Counted from the first letter of the stretch, positions 9,975-19,191 are shown. The stretch: 64,000 bases of DNA from Lachnospiraceae bacterium (GCA_024682375.1 JAIKZI010000002.1:1-64000), one strand, 5' to 3'. Program-made: numbers and translations. The notes: a model not told the origin generated them from the sequence alone.

Positions 9975-10840
9975 TGGGAAAACTTTCAAATCCTAAGTTC
10001 GCAAAAGAAATCATGAATGAGGCTGGATTTAGAACACAGAAAAAATACGGCCAGAACTTTCTTATGGACGAAGGTGTACTAATAGATATCGTTGAAGCTG
10101 CCGATATCACAGAGGATGATTTTGTAATTGAAATCGGTCCAGGTATTGGAACTTTGTCAGAGGTTATATTGGAAAGAGCATACAAAGCACTTCTTATAGA
10201 AATCGATGATAAATTGATTCCTATTCTTAATAAAACTTTAGGCGGTTTTGATAATGTCAAAATTGTGAATACAGATATTATGAAAATCGATTTAGATAAG
10301 TTGATTGAGGAGGAATCAGAAGGACGTAAGGTAAAGATCGTTGCAAACCTTCCTTATTACATTACTACACCGATTTTGATGAAAATATTACGAGGACACG
10401 TTTCTTATGAATCAATAACAGTTATGGTTCAGAAGGAAGTTGCTGAAAGAATGGAAGCAAAACCAGGTTCGAAAGATTATGGTGCTCTTTCTCTTGCAGT
10501 CCAGTTCTATACAGAACCTGAAATAATAGAGAAGGTACCAGCAGGGAAATTCTTCCCACCACCAAAGGTTGATTCAGCAGTTATAACTTTAAGGAAAAAA
10601 GAAACAGAATTACCGGATAGTGTATCTGAAGAACTTCTTTTTTCCATTATAAGAAGTTCCTTTGAACAGAGACGTAAAGCCTTGTATAATGGACTTGTTA
10701 ACCATAAAGAATTGGGCTTGAATAAGGAGAAGGCTAAGAAGGCTATTACAGAGCTTGGCTGGCCAGAAACTATTCGAGGTGAGAAGCTTACATTGAAAGA
10801 TTTTATAAAACTTTCTGAACAGATAGCTATCACAAAATAA
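9974..10840 (+). CDS. rsmA: 16S rRNA dimethyladenosine transferase RsmA (KsgA)
   Basis: A 288-aa SAM-dependent methyltransferase that dimethylates the two adjacent adenines in the 3' hairpin of 16S rRNA. Family signatures are KYGQNFLMDEGVL at the N-terminus, the SAM motif EIGPGIGTLSE, the catalytic NLPYYITTPIL and FFPPPKVDSAV in the C-terminal part. The start overlaps the tatD stop by one base, indicating coupled translation. Confidence 0.96.
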   Translation: MGKLSNPKFAKEIMNEAGFRTQKKYGQNFLMDEGVLIDIVEAADITEDDFVIEIGPGIGTLSEVILERAYKALLIEIDDKLIPILNKTLGGFDNVKIVNTDIMKIDLDKLIEEESEGRKVKIVANLPYYITTPILMKILRGHVSYESITVMVQKEVAERMEAKPGSKDYGALSLAVQFYTEPEIIEKVPAGKFFPPPKVDSAVITLRKKETELPDSVSEELLFSIIRSSFEQRRKALYNGLVNHKELGLNKEKAKKAITELGWPETIRGEKLTLKDFIKLSEQIAITK

Positions 10841-10850
10841 GGGGCAAAGA

Positions 10851-12464
10851 ATGGACATCAATGCATATCCACAGGACGTGAAAGAACTTATTTATAAGGC
10901 GGCAGACAATACCAATCCTGATAAAAATGAGATAATTGAATATTGCAACAAGCTTAGTGAGTACGCAAAGCAGGAAAATGATACTGCTTTGGAGGGTTTT
11001 GCTGGGTTTACGAGAGGTGAAACTTATTATCTCGAGAACGATATGCAAAATTTTTACCATGAGATGTTTGCGTGTATGCCACTTCTTGAAGAGAATCAGG
11101 AATGGGCTTATTTGATTACTGCAAATAATGTTCTTGGAATTATGTCTTTAAACAGAGGAAATGCTCCATTTGCCATGGACTATTATTTAAAGGCTCTTGA
11201 TTTATGTGTCCGGTATAGATTGCCTAATTTGGAGTGGCTTGTTCATATGAACATGGGTACTTTGTATTTATCAGTAGAAGATGAAAGAAATGCTTTAGCA
11301 CATTTGATGCAAGGTTATTCTTACATAGAAGAACATAGAAATGATCCAGATTACGTATTAAATTTGGCAGTGGCTTATGTAAATATTGGAAAAGCTTATC
11401 TTTCAATTCGTGATTATGAGAAAGCAGAAAATTTCTGGCGGAAGTTGAAGTCTGAATGTATACCTAATATGAGAGTACAGGATTTGATGGCTGTATATTG
11501 TTTTGGAGCAAGACTTCATGCTGAACTTGGAAATTCTTCTATCAGAGATGAGTATATAACTAATGTAGATACATTAATTGAAGAAAACTTCGCAGTTATG
11601 GATGTTTTCGATGATTTATATGAGTTTATGGCGATGCTTCTCAAGAATGAGAAGTGGGTTGAATATAACAGAGTATGGTTAAAGATATATGATTTGACAA
11701 GAATTACTACTGTTATAGATATGGAAAGAAGATTATTAGAATTACAACTTAAGTATTTTACGTTGATTGGGAATGAGGATGCTTATACTCAAACAGCGCT
11801 TAAATATACTAAGGTTCAAATTGCAGAAAACAATGAGAATAAACTCATGGTTTCTAATATGATATCCCTTAGAACTGGAATTCAGGATTTGACTAATATC
11901 AATCATAGAGTTGAGAGAGAGAATGAAATGCTTCAGAAGAAATCTGAGACGGATCCTCTTACGGGAATGTTTAACAGATTTAGGCTCAATAATTATTGGG
12001 AAGAAGCTTTTGAAAAGGCATATCAACACCAAAAGACAATATCGATTGAAATTTTGGATATCGATTTCTTCAAAGAATATAATGACAATTATGGACATCA
12101 GGCAGGAGATATTTGCTTAACTACTGTGGCAAAATGTATTAAAGAGGTTTCTTCAGAATACAACCTTTTCTGTGCCAGATATGGTGGAGACGAGTTTATT
12201 ATTATATTTGAAGATTACGAGTATGAAGATGTACTTATGATGGTAGAGAAGATAAAGAAGAAGGTATTTGAGAGCCATTTATATCATGAGTATTCTAAGA
12301 TTTCGGATAGAGTTACTATTTCACAGGGAGTGTGTTGCGATATTCCTAAAGGTACAGAAAAAGCTCTTGACTTTATGCACTCAGCAGATAAAATGCTATA
12401 TGAAGTAAAAGAAGCAGGTAAAAATGGCCTCAAAATTGGACAGTGCATAGAATGGGGTAAATAG
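10851..12464 (+). CDS. TPR-repeat diguanylate cyclase
   Basis: A 537-aa cytoplasmic protein. Residues ~30-330 are all-helical and TPR-like (the repeat around ANNVLGIMSLNRGNAPFAMD and NIGKAYLSIRDYEKAENFW is clear), followed by a short coiled coil and a C-terminal GGDEF domain (about 370-530). The active-site motif RYGGDEF is intact and DPLTGMFNR is present, so it should make cyclic-di-GMP. The position of the inhibitory RxxD I-site just upstream reads SEYN, so product inhibition is probably missing. It follows rsmA by 10 bp and may be read through from metG. Confidence 0.9.
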   Translation: MDINAYPQDVKELIYKAADNTNPDKNEIIEYCNKLSEYAKQENDTALEGFAGFTRGETYYLENDMQNFYHEMFACMPLLEENQEWAYLITANNVLGIMSLNRGNAPFAMDYYLKALDLCVRYRLPNLEWLVHMNMGTLYLSVEDERNALAHLMQGYSYIEEHRNDPDYVLNLAVAYVNIGKAYLSIRDYEKAENFWRKLKSECIPNMRVQDLMAVYCFGARLHAELGNSSIRDEYITNVDTLIEENFAVMDVFDDLYEFMAMLLKNEKWVEYNRVWLKIYDLTRITTVIDMERRLLELQLKYFTLIGNEDAYTQTALKYTKVQIAENNENKLMVSNMISLRTGIQDLTNINHRVERENEMLQKKSETDPLTGMFNRFRLNNYWEEAFEKAYQHQKTISIEILDIDFFKEYNDNYGHQAGDICLTTVAKCIKEVSSEYNLFCARYGGDEFIIIFEDYEYEDVLMMVEKIKKKVFESHLYHEYSKISDRVTISQGVCCDIPKGTEKALDFMHSADKMLYEVKEAGKNGLKIGQCIEWGK

Positions 12465-12466
12465 AA

Positions 12467-13030
12467 TTGATTAGAATCGCAAGAATTGAAGACGCAGAGA
12501 GAATTAGAGAAATCTATTCTTATTACGTAGAAAATACAGCAATTACATTTGAAGTAGATGTACCTACAGTTGAAGATTTTAAAAATCGTATTTCTAATAC
12601 ACTTAGAAAGTATCCTTACTTTGTATATGAAGATGAGGGAAGAATAGTAGGATATACATATGCTTCACCTTACAAGCTTAGAAAATCATATGACTGGGCA
12701 GTTGAGACGAGTATATATGTTGATAAAGATTACAGAAAAGGTGGAATTGGACGTAAGCTTTATGAGGCACTTGAACATGCTCTTAAGTTACAGCATATTA
12801 CAAATGTAAATGCATGTATTGGTTATCCAACTGAAAATGAAAAGTATGTCACACGAGCAAGTGAACAGTTTCATGAACACCTCGGTTTTATACCAGCAGC
12901 TAGATTTCATAATGTAGCATTTAAATTTGATCAGTGGTTTGATGTAATCTGGATGGAAAAGTTTTTACAGGAACATCCGGAAAAACCAAAAGAAAAGAAA
13001 GATTTCGAAGAGATAAGAAATCTTCTATAA
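12467..13030 (+). CDS. GNAT N-acetyltransferase, phosphinothricin-acetyltransferase-like
   Basis: A 187-aa GNAT enzyme that would transfer acetyl from acetyl-CoA to an amine. The N-terminus (IRIARIEDAERIREIYSYYVENTAITFE), VETSIYVDKDYRKGGIGRKLYEAL (acetyl-CoA loop) and EHLGFIPAARFHNVAFKF are typical of the Pat/Bar/MddA group, which acetylates phosphinothricin or methionine derivatives. The real substrate is unknown. The start is TTG, 2 bp after the preceding stop, with GGGG upstream. Confidence 0.87.
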   Translation: MIRIARIEDAERIREIYSYYVENTAITFEVDVPTVEDFKNRISNTLRKYPYFVYEDEGRIVGYTYASPYKLRKSYDWAVETSIYVDKDYRKGGIGRKLYEALEHALKLQHITNVNACIGYPTENEKYVTRASEQFHEHLGFIPAARFHNVAFKFDQWFDVIWMEKFLQEHPEKPKEKKDFEEIRNLL

Positions 13031-13036
13031 TAATAG

Positions 13037-13069
13037 AAGAGACAGACCAGAAAATATGGTCCGTCTCTT
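13037..13069. terminator. Bidirectional terminator between convergent acetyltransferase genes
   Basis: AAGAGAC-A-GACCA pairs with TGGTC-C-GTCTCTT around a short A/T loop, with one internal mismatch. T runs lie on both strands. It serves the plus-strand gene ending at 13030 and the minus-strand gene ending at 13072. Confidence 0.85.
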
Positions 13070-13071
13070 TT

Positions 13072-13611
13072 TTAATTAAATATTTTTGAATATAGATAGT
13101 GGTCTTTCCATTCACCTAATAATTTCACGTTTTGGCGAAGTAAACCTTCTCTTTCAAAACCAACAGATTCGATAAGTGCAATTGATGCTTTATTGGATGG
13201 TTGAATTAAAGCTTCTATACGATGTAGTCCCATGGTGTTTTTTGCAAAATCAAGTCCGAATAGAATTGCTTCTTTACAATATCCGAATCTTCTATAGCAT
13301 TTGTCCATTTTGTATCCAATAGTTGCTGATTTGAATGAAGCTTGTCTTACATTTAATAGTGAAAAAGTTCCTATAATTTTATGTGGTTCATTTTTGGGAA
13401 AAATCCAAAATCGAACCATTCTTCCTTCGCTAATTAAGCGAGATTCTGCACGAAGATTCCGCTGCTGGATAGAAAAAGTGTAAAAATCTGGCGTATCGAA
13501 AGGCTCAACAGCTTCAAAACTTTCTTTATTATCTTTATAAAACTCTAAAACATCTTTTGCAAAGTTTGCATCTGAGGATCTAAGGATTAATCTTTTTGTT
13601 TCGAACTGCAT
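13072..13611 (-). CDS. GNAT N-acetyltransferase, RimJ/RimL-like
   Basis: A 179-aa GNAT protein beginning MQFETKRLILRSSD, the usual RimJ/RimL-type opening, with IGYKMDKCYRRFGYCKEAI as the acetyl-CoA binding segment and SVGFEREGLLRQNV near the end. Family members acetylate N-termini of ribosomal proteins, but many relatives act on other substrates, so only the class is certain. It overlaps the end of tadA by 25 bp on the same strand, so the two are cotranscribed. Confidence 0.86.
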   Translation of the reverse strand: MQFETKRLILRSSDANFAKDVLEFYKDNKESFEAVEPFDTPDFYTFSIQQRNLRAESRLISEGRMVRFWIFPKNEPHKIIGTFSLLNVRQASFKSATIGYKMDKCYRRFGYCKEAILFGLDFAKNTMGLHRIEALIQPSNKASIALIESVGFEREGLLRQNVKLLGEWKDHYLYSKIFN

Positions 13612-14117
13612 TTTTTCCCCTTTTTGTAGGCTCTAAGCTTCTTGAAGAAAGAGGTAAGCATACTAGAACACTCTTCTTCTAAAACACCTCTAGTTACGAT
13701 ACATTGGTGATTAAATTGACTCATTTCTAAGAGATTTAAAATAGATCCGGCACAGCCAGCCTTTGGATTCATAGCGCCTATTACGACTTTGTTTATTCTA
13801 GATTGAACAATTGCTCCGGCGCACATTTGACAGGGTTCTAGTGTGACGTAAAGTGTACAATCTTCTAATCGCCAGTCCTTAACTTTTCTGTTAGCAATCC
13901 TGATAGCAGCAATTTCGGCGTGACCAAAGCATGTATTTGATCTGTTCCTTGTGTTATGTCCACGAGCTATGATTTTTCCATTTCTTGTGATGACGCAACC
14001 AATTGGAACTTCCATATATTTCTCTGCCTTTTTAGCTTCTTTTAAAGCTTCATGCATAAAAAATGAATCGTTATTTAAGTTTTCTTCTTTTCGGGCGTGG
14101 ATATGAAAAATACTCAT
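13587..14117 (-). CDS. tadA: tRNA-specific adenosine deaminase TadA
   Basis: A cytidine-deaminase-fold enzyme that converts the wobble adenosine of tRNA-Arg(ACG) to inosine. The zinc and catalytic motifs are HAEIAAI and PCQMCAGAI (spacing as in TadA), with HNTRNRSNTCFGHAE just before. The start at 14117 (MSIFHIHAR) follows a GAAAGG site; a more upstream ATG at 14144 lacks one, and the family core begins only at about NDSFFMHEALKEAKKA. The C-terminus is basic and runs into the next gene. Confidence 0.93.
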   Translation of the reverse strand: MSIFHIHARKEENLNNDSFFMHEALKEAKKAEKYMEVPIGCVITRNGKIIARGHNTRNRSNTCFGHAEIAAIRIANRKVKDWRLEDCTLYVTLEPCQMCAGAIVQSRINKVVIGAMNPKAGCAGSILNLLEMSQFNHQCIVTRGVLEEECSSMLTSFFKKLRAYKKGKKCSSKQKD

Positions 14118-14267
14118 ATTAAGCCTTTCGTGATGGTTTATCAATAGTTATAATATTTATATACTATTTCATTTTAGCATATTTCGAAATAAATCAAACA
14201 TGCTAAGAATCAATATGATAAGATATACTATTGAAAGAATAAGAAATCGTAAACCAGGAGGTAGGAT

Positions 14268-15260
14268 TTGAAAATAAATATTTATTATGGTGGACGTGGA
14301 GTTCTAGATGACCCGACCTTATATGTTTTAAAAGAAATTGAAAAGGTTTTAAGTGAACTTCGAGTTGAAATTCAAAGATTCAATATTTATGAATATAAGA
14401 ATGAAATTTCTACTCTTCCTCAGACTATAAAAGATGTCGACGGTATAATTCTTGCGACTACAGTTGAATGGCTCGGAATCGGTGGACATATGAATGAGTT
14501 TTTAGATGCCTGCTGGCTATATGGAAATAAGGAAGAGCTATCTCGTATTTATATGATGCCGATAGTTATGTCGACAACTTATGGAGAAAGAGAAGGAATG
14601 CTCACTCTTGAAAATGCATGGGAAATCCTAGGTGGAATTCCTTGTAGTGGACTTTGTGGATATGTCACAGATAAACAGGATTTTGAAGAGAGCAAAGAAT
14701 ACGCACGTATTATTGAGAAAAAAGCTGAGGATATGTATCGTACTATTTCTCAGAGAACCAAAGGTCTCCCTACATCAAATTATGCTGTTAAGCAGACAGT
14801 TTTACATGCAGAACAGATGGACCTAACTCCTCAGGAAAGAGAACAGCTTTCACAGTTTGTTTCAGATGATAACTATGTAAAACAGCAAAAAGTTGATATC
14901 AAAGAACTTAGTTCAATGTATCGAGAACTCATGGGAAAGAATTCTGAGGAACAGCTTGGTTTTATAGAAAAATTTAAAAGTAAATTTACGCCAAGCGAAG
15001 ATTTTTCTGCATCATATCTTTTTGCCATTGATGGTGAAAATAAACCTCTCTATATAAGTGTAACTCCAGAAGGAATGGAGGCAGAATATGAAGCTCATGA
15101 TGATGTAGATGTATATGCAAAGCTTACTACAAAGGTACTTATGGATATCACTAGTGGAAGAGAAACATTCCAGAGAGCTTTTGGCGTAGGTGATATGACA
15201 GCAAAGGGTAACCTTCGAATACTAAGAATGCTAGACACGATATTTGACTTTATTGATTAG
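14268..15260 (+). CDS. Flavodoxin-like NAD(P)H oxidoreductase domain fused to an SCP2 sterol-carrier domain
   Basis: A 330-aa protein starting with TTG behind a strong AGGAGG. Residues ~1-165 resemble a flavodoxin/FMN-reductase fold (an alternating strand-helix pattern with DGIILATTVEWLGIGGHMNEFLDACW where the flavin phosphate and ring are bound). The C-terminal ~100 residues (SYLFAIDGENKPLYISV to the end) look like an SCP2 lipid-carrier domain. The combination suggests an electron carrier or reductase acting on a hydrophobic substrate, but no function is established. The HIT gene follows by 13 bp. Confidence 0.72.
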   Translation: MKINIYYGGRGVLDDPTLYVLKEIEKVLSELRVEIQRFNIYEYKNEISTLPQTIKDVDGIILATTVEWLGIGGHMNEFLDACWLYGNKEELSRIYMMPIVMSTTYGEREGMLTLENAWEILGGIPCSGLCGYVTDKQDFEESKEYARIIEKKAEDMYRTISQRTKGLPTSNYAVKQTVLHAEQMDLTPQEREQLSQFVSDDNYVKQQKVDIKELSSMYRELMGKNSEEQLGFIEKFKSKFTPSEDFSASYLFAIDGENKPLYISVTPEGMEAEYEAHDDVDVYAKLTTKVLMDITSGRETFQRAFGVGDMTAKGNLRILRMLDTIFDFID

Positions 15261-15273
15261 GATGGAGGAAATC

Positions 15274-15693
15274 ATGAAAGACGATAATTGTATTTTTTGT
15301 AAATTAGCTAATGGAGAGATTCCAACAAATACTATTTACGAAGACGAAGATTTTAGAATAATACTAGATGCTGAGCCTGTTTCAAAAGGTCATGCACTTA
15401 TCCTTCCTAAAAATCATTACAGAAATCTATATGAACTAGGCGATAATGAAGCATCTAAACTTATGCCACTTGCAAAGAAGATGGCAAAGAAGATGACAGA
15501 TATTCTCGGTGCAGATGGATTCAACATTCTTCAGAACAGTGAAGAAGTAGCTGGTCAGTCAGTATTCCATTTCCATATGCATTTAATTCCTAGATATAAA
15601 GGGGCAAAAAACAATAGCACACTTTTAGGCTTTTCACATATCGAGACAAATGAGGAAGAGATTAAGGCTGTTTGTGAAGAACTAAATAAATAA
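15274..15693 (+). CDS. HIT-family nucleotide hydrolase/transferase
   Basis: A 139-aa histidine-triad protein. CIFCKLANGEIPTN is the N-terminal zinc/nucleotide signature of the Hint branch, and the catalytic triad is HFHMHLIPRY. Such enzymes hydrolyse adenosine phosphoramidates or related nucleotides. The start at 15274 is supported by GGAGG 8 bases upstream; the longer frame has no ribosome site. Confidence 0.92.
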   Translation: MKDDNCIFCKLANGEIPTNTIYEDEDFRIILDAEPVSKGHALILPKNHYRNLYELGDNEASKLMPLAKKMAKKMTDILGADGFNILQNSEEVAGQSVFHFHMHLIPRYKGAKNNSTLLGFSHIETNEEEIKAVCEELNK

Positions 15694-15712
15694 TTTTTAA
15701 GGGGAGGTTATT

Positions 15713-16156
15713 ATGAAAAAAGGTAGATCTTTCTTAGAAGAGTTTAAGACATTTATCCTGCGTGGAAACGTGATGGATATGGCGGTCGGTGTTATTATCG
15801 GTGGTGCGTTTACTGCTATAGTTACTTCTTTAAACACTGATATCTTAACACCTATAATTGGATTATTCGGTGGAACAGATTTTTCATATTTAAAGGTTGC
15901 TCTTGGAAGCGGTAAGAATGCGCCAATGCTTACATACGGAAACTTTATTACAGCAGTTATTAACTTTTTGATTACATCATTTATTATTTTCTGCTTGGTA
16001 AAGGCAATTAATAAGGCAGCAGATACCGCATCAGCACTTCGAAAGAAGGAAGAGGAAGAAGTCCTTCCTACTGAAAAGGAATGTCCTTATTGTTTTTCAA
16101 AAATCAATATTAAAGCAACCAGATGTCCACATTGTACATCAGAGCTTGATAAATAA
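15713..16156 (+). CDS. mscL: Large-conductance mechanosensitive channel MscL with zinc-ribbon tail
   Basis: A 147-aa inner-membrane channel that opens on hypo-osmotic shock. The MscL core is clear: [28 protein letters not shown] (amphipathic helix and TM1), a periplasmic loop, and TM2 ([23 protein letters not shown]). The usual C-terminal helix bundle is followed by a double CxxC module ([18 protein letters not shown]). The tail is probably cytoplasmic and zinc-binding; its role is not known. Confidence 0.95.
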   Translation: MKKGRSFLEEFKTFILRGNVMDMAVGVIIGGAFTAIVTSLNTDILTPIIGLFGGTDFSYLKVALGSGKNAPMLTYGNFITAVINFLITSFIIFCLVKAINKAADTASALRKKEEEEVLPTEKECPYCFSKINIKATRCPHCTSELDK

Positions 16157-16157
16157 T

Positions 16158-16207
16158 AAAAAAACCTCCAATTGTTAGAGTTATAATTCTAACCTTTGGA
16201 GGTTTTT
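16158..16207. terminator. Bidirectional terminator between mscL and murG
   Basis: AAAAACCTCCAA pairs with TTGGAGGTTTTT, extended by GTTAGA/TCTAAC inside. T and A tracts flank both sides, so it can end transcripts from both strands. Confidence 0.9.
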
Positions 16208-16218
16208 ATTGTGTATAT

Positions 16219-17280
16219 TTATGCGAGTTTGTTGATAAGATCAACTATTGTCTTAATAGAATCACTTCCATTTGAGGAAGTCATATTATTTACAAATTCA
16301 TTTCTTTTATTATATACATCATGAACAGATTTAATAAGAGAATCTTTAGTAACCTTGTCTTCATCGAGTACATAAGAGAACCCCTGTTTTTCAAATGATT
16401 TTGCATTTAAAATTTGATCTCCACGGCTAGATTCTAGGCCAAGTGGAATTAAGATGTTAGGTTTCTTTAAAGCTAGTAGTTCGCAAATAGCATTAGCACC
16501 AGCTCTAGAGATTACAATATCAGCCATAGCGAATAAATCAGGTAGTTCTTTTGAAATAAATTCATACTGACGATAACCTTCTACGTCATTTAAAGAACTG
16601 TCGAGATGACCTTTTCCGCATAAATGAATGATATTAAATAATGGAAGTAACTCATCTAAGCTTTCGCGAACTGCATCATTTATAAATTTAGAACCTAAAC
16701 TTCCACCGATGATTAAAAGAGTTGGTTTAGAAGCGGATAATCCACTGAATTCATAACCTTTGTTTTTGTCTCCGTTTAATAGTTCCTGGCGGATAGGTGT
16801 ACCTGTAACAATAGCCTTGTCAGAAGGTAAATATTTCAATGTTTCAGGAAAGTTACAGCAAAAATATGATGCACCCTTTGCAGCTATTTTATTAGCTAGA
16901 CCTGGAGTCATATCGGATTCATGGATGATAGCAGGAATCTTAAGAGATTTAGCAGCTAAAACAACTGGAGCAGAAACGAATCCACCTTTGGAAAAAACAA
17001 CATTAGGTTTTTCTTTTCTAAGGAAGCGTTTTGCTTCGAAATATCCATGGACTACTTTAAAAGGATCAATAAAGTTTTTGATATCAAAATATCTTCTAAG
17101 TTTTCCTGAAGAAATTCCTTTATATGGAATACCTTCTTTCTCTATCATCTTCTTTTCCATACCCTTTTTTGAACCGATATAGAGGATTTCATATCCTGCC
17201 TCTTTTAGAGCAGGAAACATAGCTATATTAGGTGTAACATGACCAGCAGTACCGCCGCCGGTTAGGACAATTTTTTTCAT
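16219..17280 (-). CDS. murG: UDP-N-acetylglucosamine-N-acetylmuramyl-(pentapeptide) transferase MurG
   Basis: A 353-aa GT28 glycosyltransferase that adds GlcNAc to lipid I to make lipid II on the inner membrane face. The family motifs GGGTAGHVTPN (N-terminal G loop), VFSKGGFVSAPVVLAA, HESDMTPGLANK, GGSLGSKFIND and the C-terminal SRAGANAICELLALKKPNILIPL are all present. Length is normal. It stands alone here rather than in a dcw cluster and has its own promoter. Confidence 0.97.
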   Translation of the reverse strand: MKKIVLTGGGTAGHVTPNIAMFPALKEAGYEILYIGSKKGMEKKMIEKEGIPYKGISSGKLRRYFDIKNFIDPFKVVHGYFEAKRFLRKEKPNVVFSKGGFVSAPVVLAAKSLKIPAIIHESDMTPGLANKIAAKGASYFCCNFPETLKYLPSDKAIVTGTPIRQELLNGDKNKGYEFSGLSASKPTLLIIGGSLGSKFINDAVRESLDELLPLFNIIHLCGKGHLDSSLNDVEGYRQYEFISKELPDLFAMADIVISRAGANAICELLALKKPNILIPLGLESSRGDQILNAKSFEKQGFSYVLDEDKVTKDSLIKSVHDVYNKRNEFVNNMTSSNGSDSIKTIVDLINKLA

Positions 17281-17316
17281 GAAACTAATCCCTTTCTAGT
17301 TTTCTTATACGAAATT

Positions 17317-17344
17317 ATCATAAACTTGCTAAAAGAAAAGTCAA
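17317..17344 (-). promoter_or_regulatory. Predicted murG promoter
   Basis: On the minus strand TTGACT (complement of 17339-17344) and TATGAT (complement of 17317-17322) are separated by 16 bp, 37 bp upstream of the murG start codon. Confidence 0.6.
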
Positions 17345-17358
17345 GAAATATAGCTAAA

Positions 17359-17387
17359 AAACATTCCTAGTATTACTAGGAATGTTT
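17359..17387. terminator. Hairpin terminator between hcp and murG
   Basis: AAACATTCCTAG and CTAGGAATGTTT form a perfect stem around TATTA. It has an A tract on one side and a T tract on the other. It lies after the hcp stop on the minus strand and upstream of murG on the same strand. Confidence 0.82.
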
Positions 17388-17398
17388 TATTAGTTACC

Positions 17399-19033
17399 TT
17401 AATTAAAGAATAAATTGATGTCATCCTCGACTGTAGTGATTCCTGCGATGCCGAAGTTTTCAACGAGAACTTTAGCCACATTTTCAGAAAGGAATGCTGG
17501 AAGTGTAGGACCGAGATGGATATTTTTTACCCCGAGGTAGAGAAGAGCGAGTAATACGATTACAGCCTTCTGCTCGTACCATGAAATGTTATATATAATA
17601 GGAAGATCATTGATATCATCAAGACCTAAGATTTCCTGTAATTTCATAGCAATCAGGGCTAATGAATAGGAGTCGTTACACTGTCCGGCATCTAGTACTC
17701 TTGGAATACCATTAATATTGCCGAGGTTTAGTTTATTGTATTTATACTTTGCACATCCGGCAGTAAGAATAACAGAATCTTTTGGAAGAGCCTTTGCAAA
17801 ATCAGTATAGTAATTTCTGGATTTTGCTCGACCGTCACAACCAGCCATTACAACAAAGTTTTTGATTGCTTTAGATTCGATTGCAGAGACAATCTGATCT
17901 TTAAGAGCGAAAACCTGATTGTGAGCAAATCCACCAACGATTTCTCCGGATTCTAGTTCATAAGGTGCTTTACATGTCTTTGCAAGCTCAATAATTTCTG
18001 AGAAATCCTTTTCTTCACCGTATTTGCCGTCGATATGTTTACAGTTTGGATAGCCAGTTGCACCTGTTGTAAAAAGTCTATCCTTGTAAGAATCGGCAGG
18101 AGGAACGATACAGTTTGTGGTCATAAGAATAGGGCCATTGAATTTCTCGAATTCTTCCTTCTGCTTCCACCAGGCATTACCGTAGTTTCCAGCGAAGTTA
18201 TCATACTTTTTGAAGTATGGATAATAGTGGGCTGGTAACATCTCTGAATGGGTATAAACATCGACACCTGTGCCTTTTGTCTGTTCTAGAAGCATTTCTA
18301 GATCTTTTAAATCATGACCAGAAATAAGGATTCCAGGGTTATTTCTAACTCCGATGTTTACAGAGGTGATTTCAGGATTACCATAAGTAGATGTGTTGGC
18401 CTCATCGAGTAGAGCCATTCCTTTAACACCATATTCTCCAGTTTTCAATGTCAAAGAAACGAGATCATCTACGCTAAGCGAATCATCCATAAGTTTTGCG
18501 AGAGTTTCCTGAATGAATTCATCGATTGATGCATCTTCTTTTAAAAGTGCATTAGCGTGTTTAGTATAGGCTGCTAATCCTTTTAGACCATAAGTTATAA
18601 GTTCTCTAAGAGATCTGATATCTTCATTTTCTGTAGAAAGAACACCTACAGTTTTAGCCTTTTCGTCGAAGTCTTTTCGATCGCCGCTCCAAAGCGCATC
18701 TATAGGGAGCATATCTTTAGATGCGAGCTTAGAAATAAGTTCATCCTTTATAGAAAGTGTTTTTTCTATTTTTGACTGAATATCATCATAGTCAAAATTG
18801 GCGTTTGTGATTGTAGTAAATAGGTTAACAGTTATAAGATGATTAACACTTTCTGGGATTTCTATGTTTTCCTTTCTAAGTGAAGTAGTGACACAGGAAA
18901 GTCCCTTCGTTACGAAAATCAATAAATCCTGTAGGTTGGCTACTTCAGGCTTTTTTCCGCAAACACCTGAAATAGTACATCCTTTACAGTCAACGGTCTC
19001 CTGACATTGATAGCAAAACATGTTGTTACTCAT
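17399..19033 (-). CDS. hcp: Hydroxylamine reductase / hybrid cluster protein
   Basis: A 544-aa iron-sulfur enzyme. The N-terminal cysteine set C7-x2-C10-x8-C19-x5-C25 ([20 protein letters not shown]) fits a class I/II Hcp with a [4Fe-4S] cluster. Hybrid-cluster ligands are visible downstream ([50 protein letters not shown]). Hcp reduces hydroxylamine in vitro, and nitric oxide reduction is the favoured role in cells, protecting anaerobes from nitrosative stress. AAGGAGGGAC precedes ATG. No reductase partner (hcr) lies adjacent. Confidence 0.96.
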   Translation of the reverse strand: MSNNMFCYQCQETVDCKGCTISGVCGKKPEVANLQDLLIFVTKGLSCVTTSLRKENIEIPESVNHLITVNLFTTITNANFDYDDIQSKIEKTLSIKDELISKLASKDMLPIDALWSGDRKDFDEKAKTVGVLSTENEDIRSLRELITYGLKGLAAYTKHANALLKEDASIDEFIQETLAKLMDDSLSVDDLVSLTLKTGEYGVKGMALLDEANTSTYGNPEITSVNIGVRNNPGILISGHDLKDLEMLLEQTKGTGVDVYTHSEMLPAHYYPYFKKYDNFAGNYGNAWWKQKEEFEKFNGPILMTTNCIVPPADSYKDRLFTTGATGYPNCKHIDGKYGEEKDFSEIIELAKTCKAPYELESGEIVGGFAHNQVFALKDQIVSAIESKAIKNFVVMAGCDGRAKSRNYYTDFAKALPKDSVILTAGCAKYKYNKLNLGNINGIPRVLDAGQCNDSYSLALIAMKLQEILGLDDINDLPIIYNISWYEQKAVIVLLALLYLGVKNIHLGPTLPAFLSENVAKVLVENFGIAGITTVEDDINLFFN

Positions 19034-19102
19034 TAAATGTCCCTCCTTAAATTATTGCAATAAATACAGGAAGTAATATAGTGAAAGAAAAAAAGAAATA
19101 AT

Positions 19103-19116
19103 GTTGCCTGTGCAAC
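19103..19116. promoter_or_regulatory. Candidate operator dyad upstream of hcp
   Basis: GTTGC-CTGT-GCAAC is a 5-4-5 inverted repeat about 70 bp upstream of the hcp start. CRP/FNR-type regulators of hcp such as HcpR use dyads of this geometry. The half-site here differs from the textbook FNR site, so assignment to a regulator is a guess. Confidence 0.4.
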
Positions 19117-19162
19117 GTATGTGAATTTTCGATGAAAAAAGTCCTTTTAGAGCCTTTAACAA

Positions 19163-19191
19163 TTGAAAAAAAGCTGATTAGTGAATATAAT
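19163..19191 (+). promoter_or_regulatory. Promoter of pgi
   Basis: TTGAAA (19163-19168) and TATAAT (19186-19191) are separated by 17 bp. The pgi ATG lies 50 bp downstream of the -10 box. Confidence 0.8.

Noticed and set aside
14174..14206. TTAGCAT ... ATGCTAA dyad between tadA and the flavodoxin-SCP2 gene
   Set aside because: Arms are 7 bp with 19 bp between them in A/T-rich sequence; chance is likely, and no regulator is suggested.
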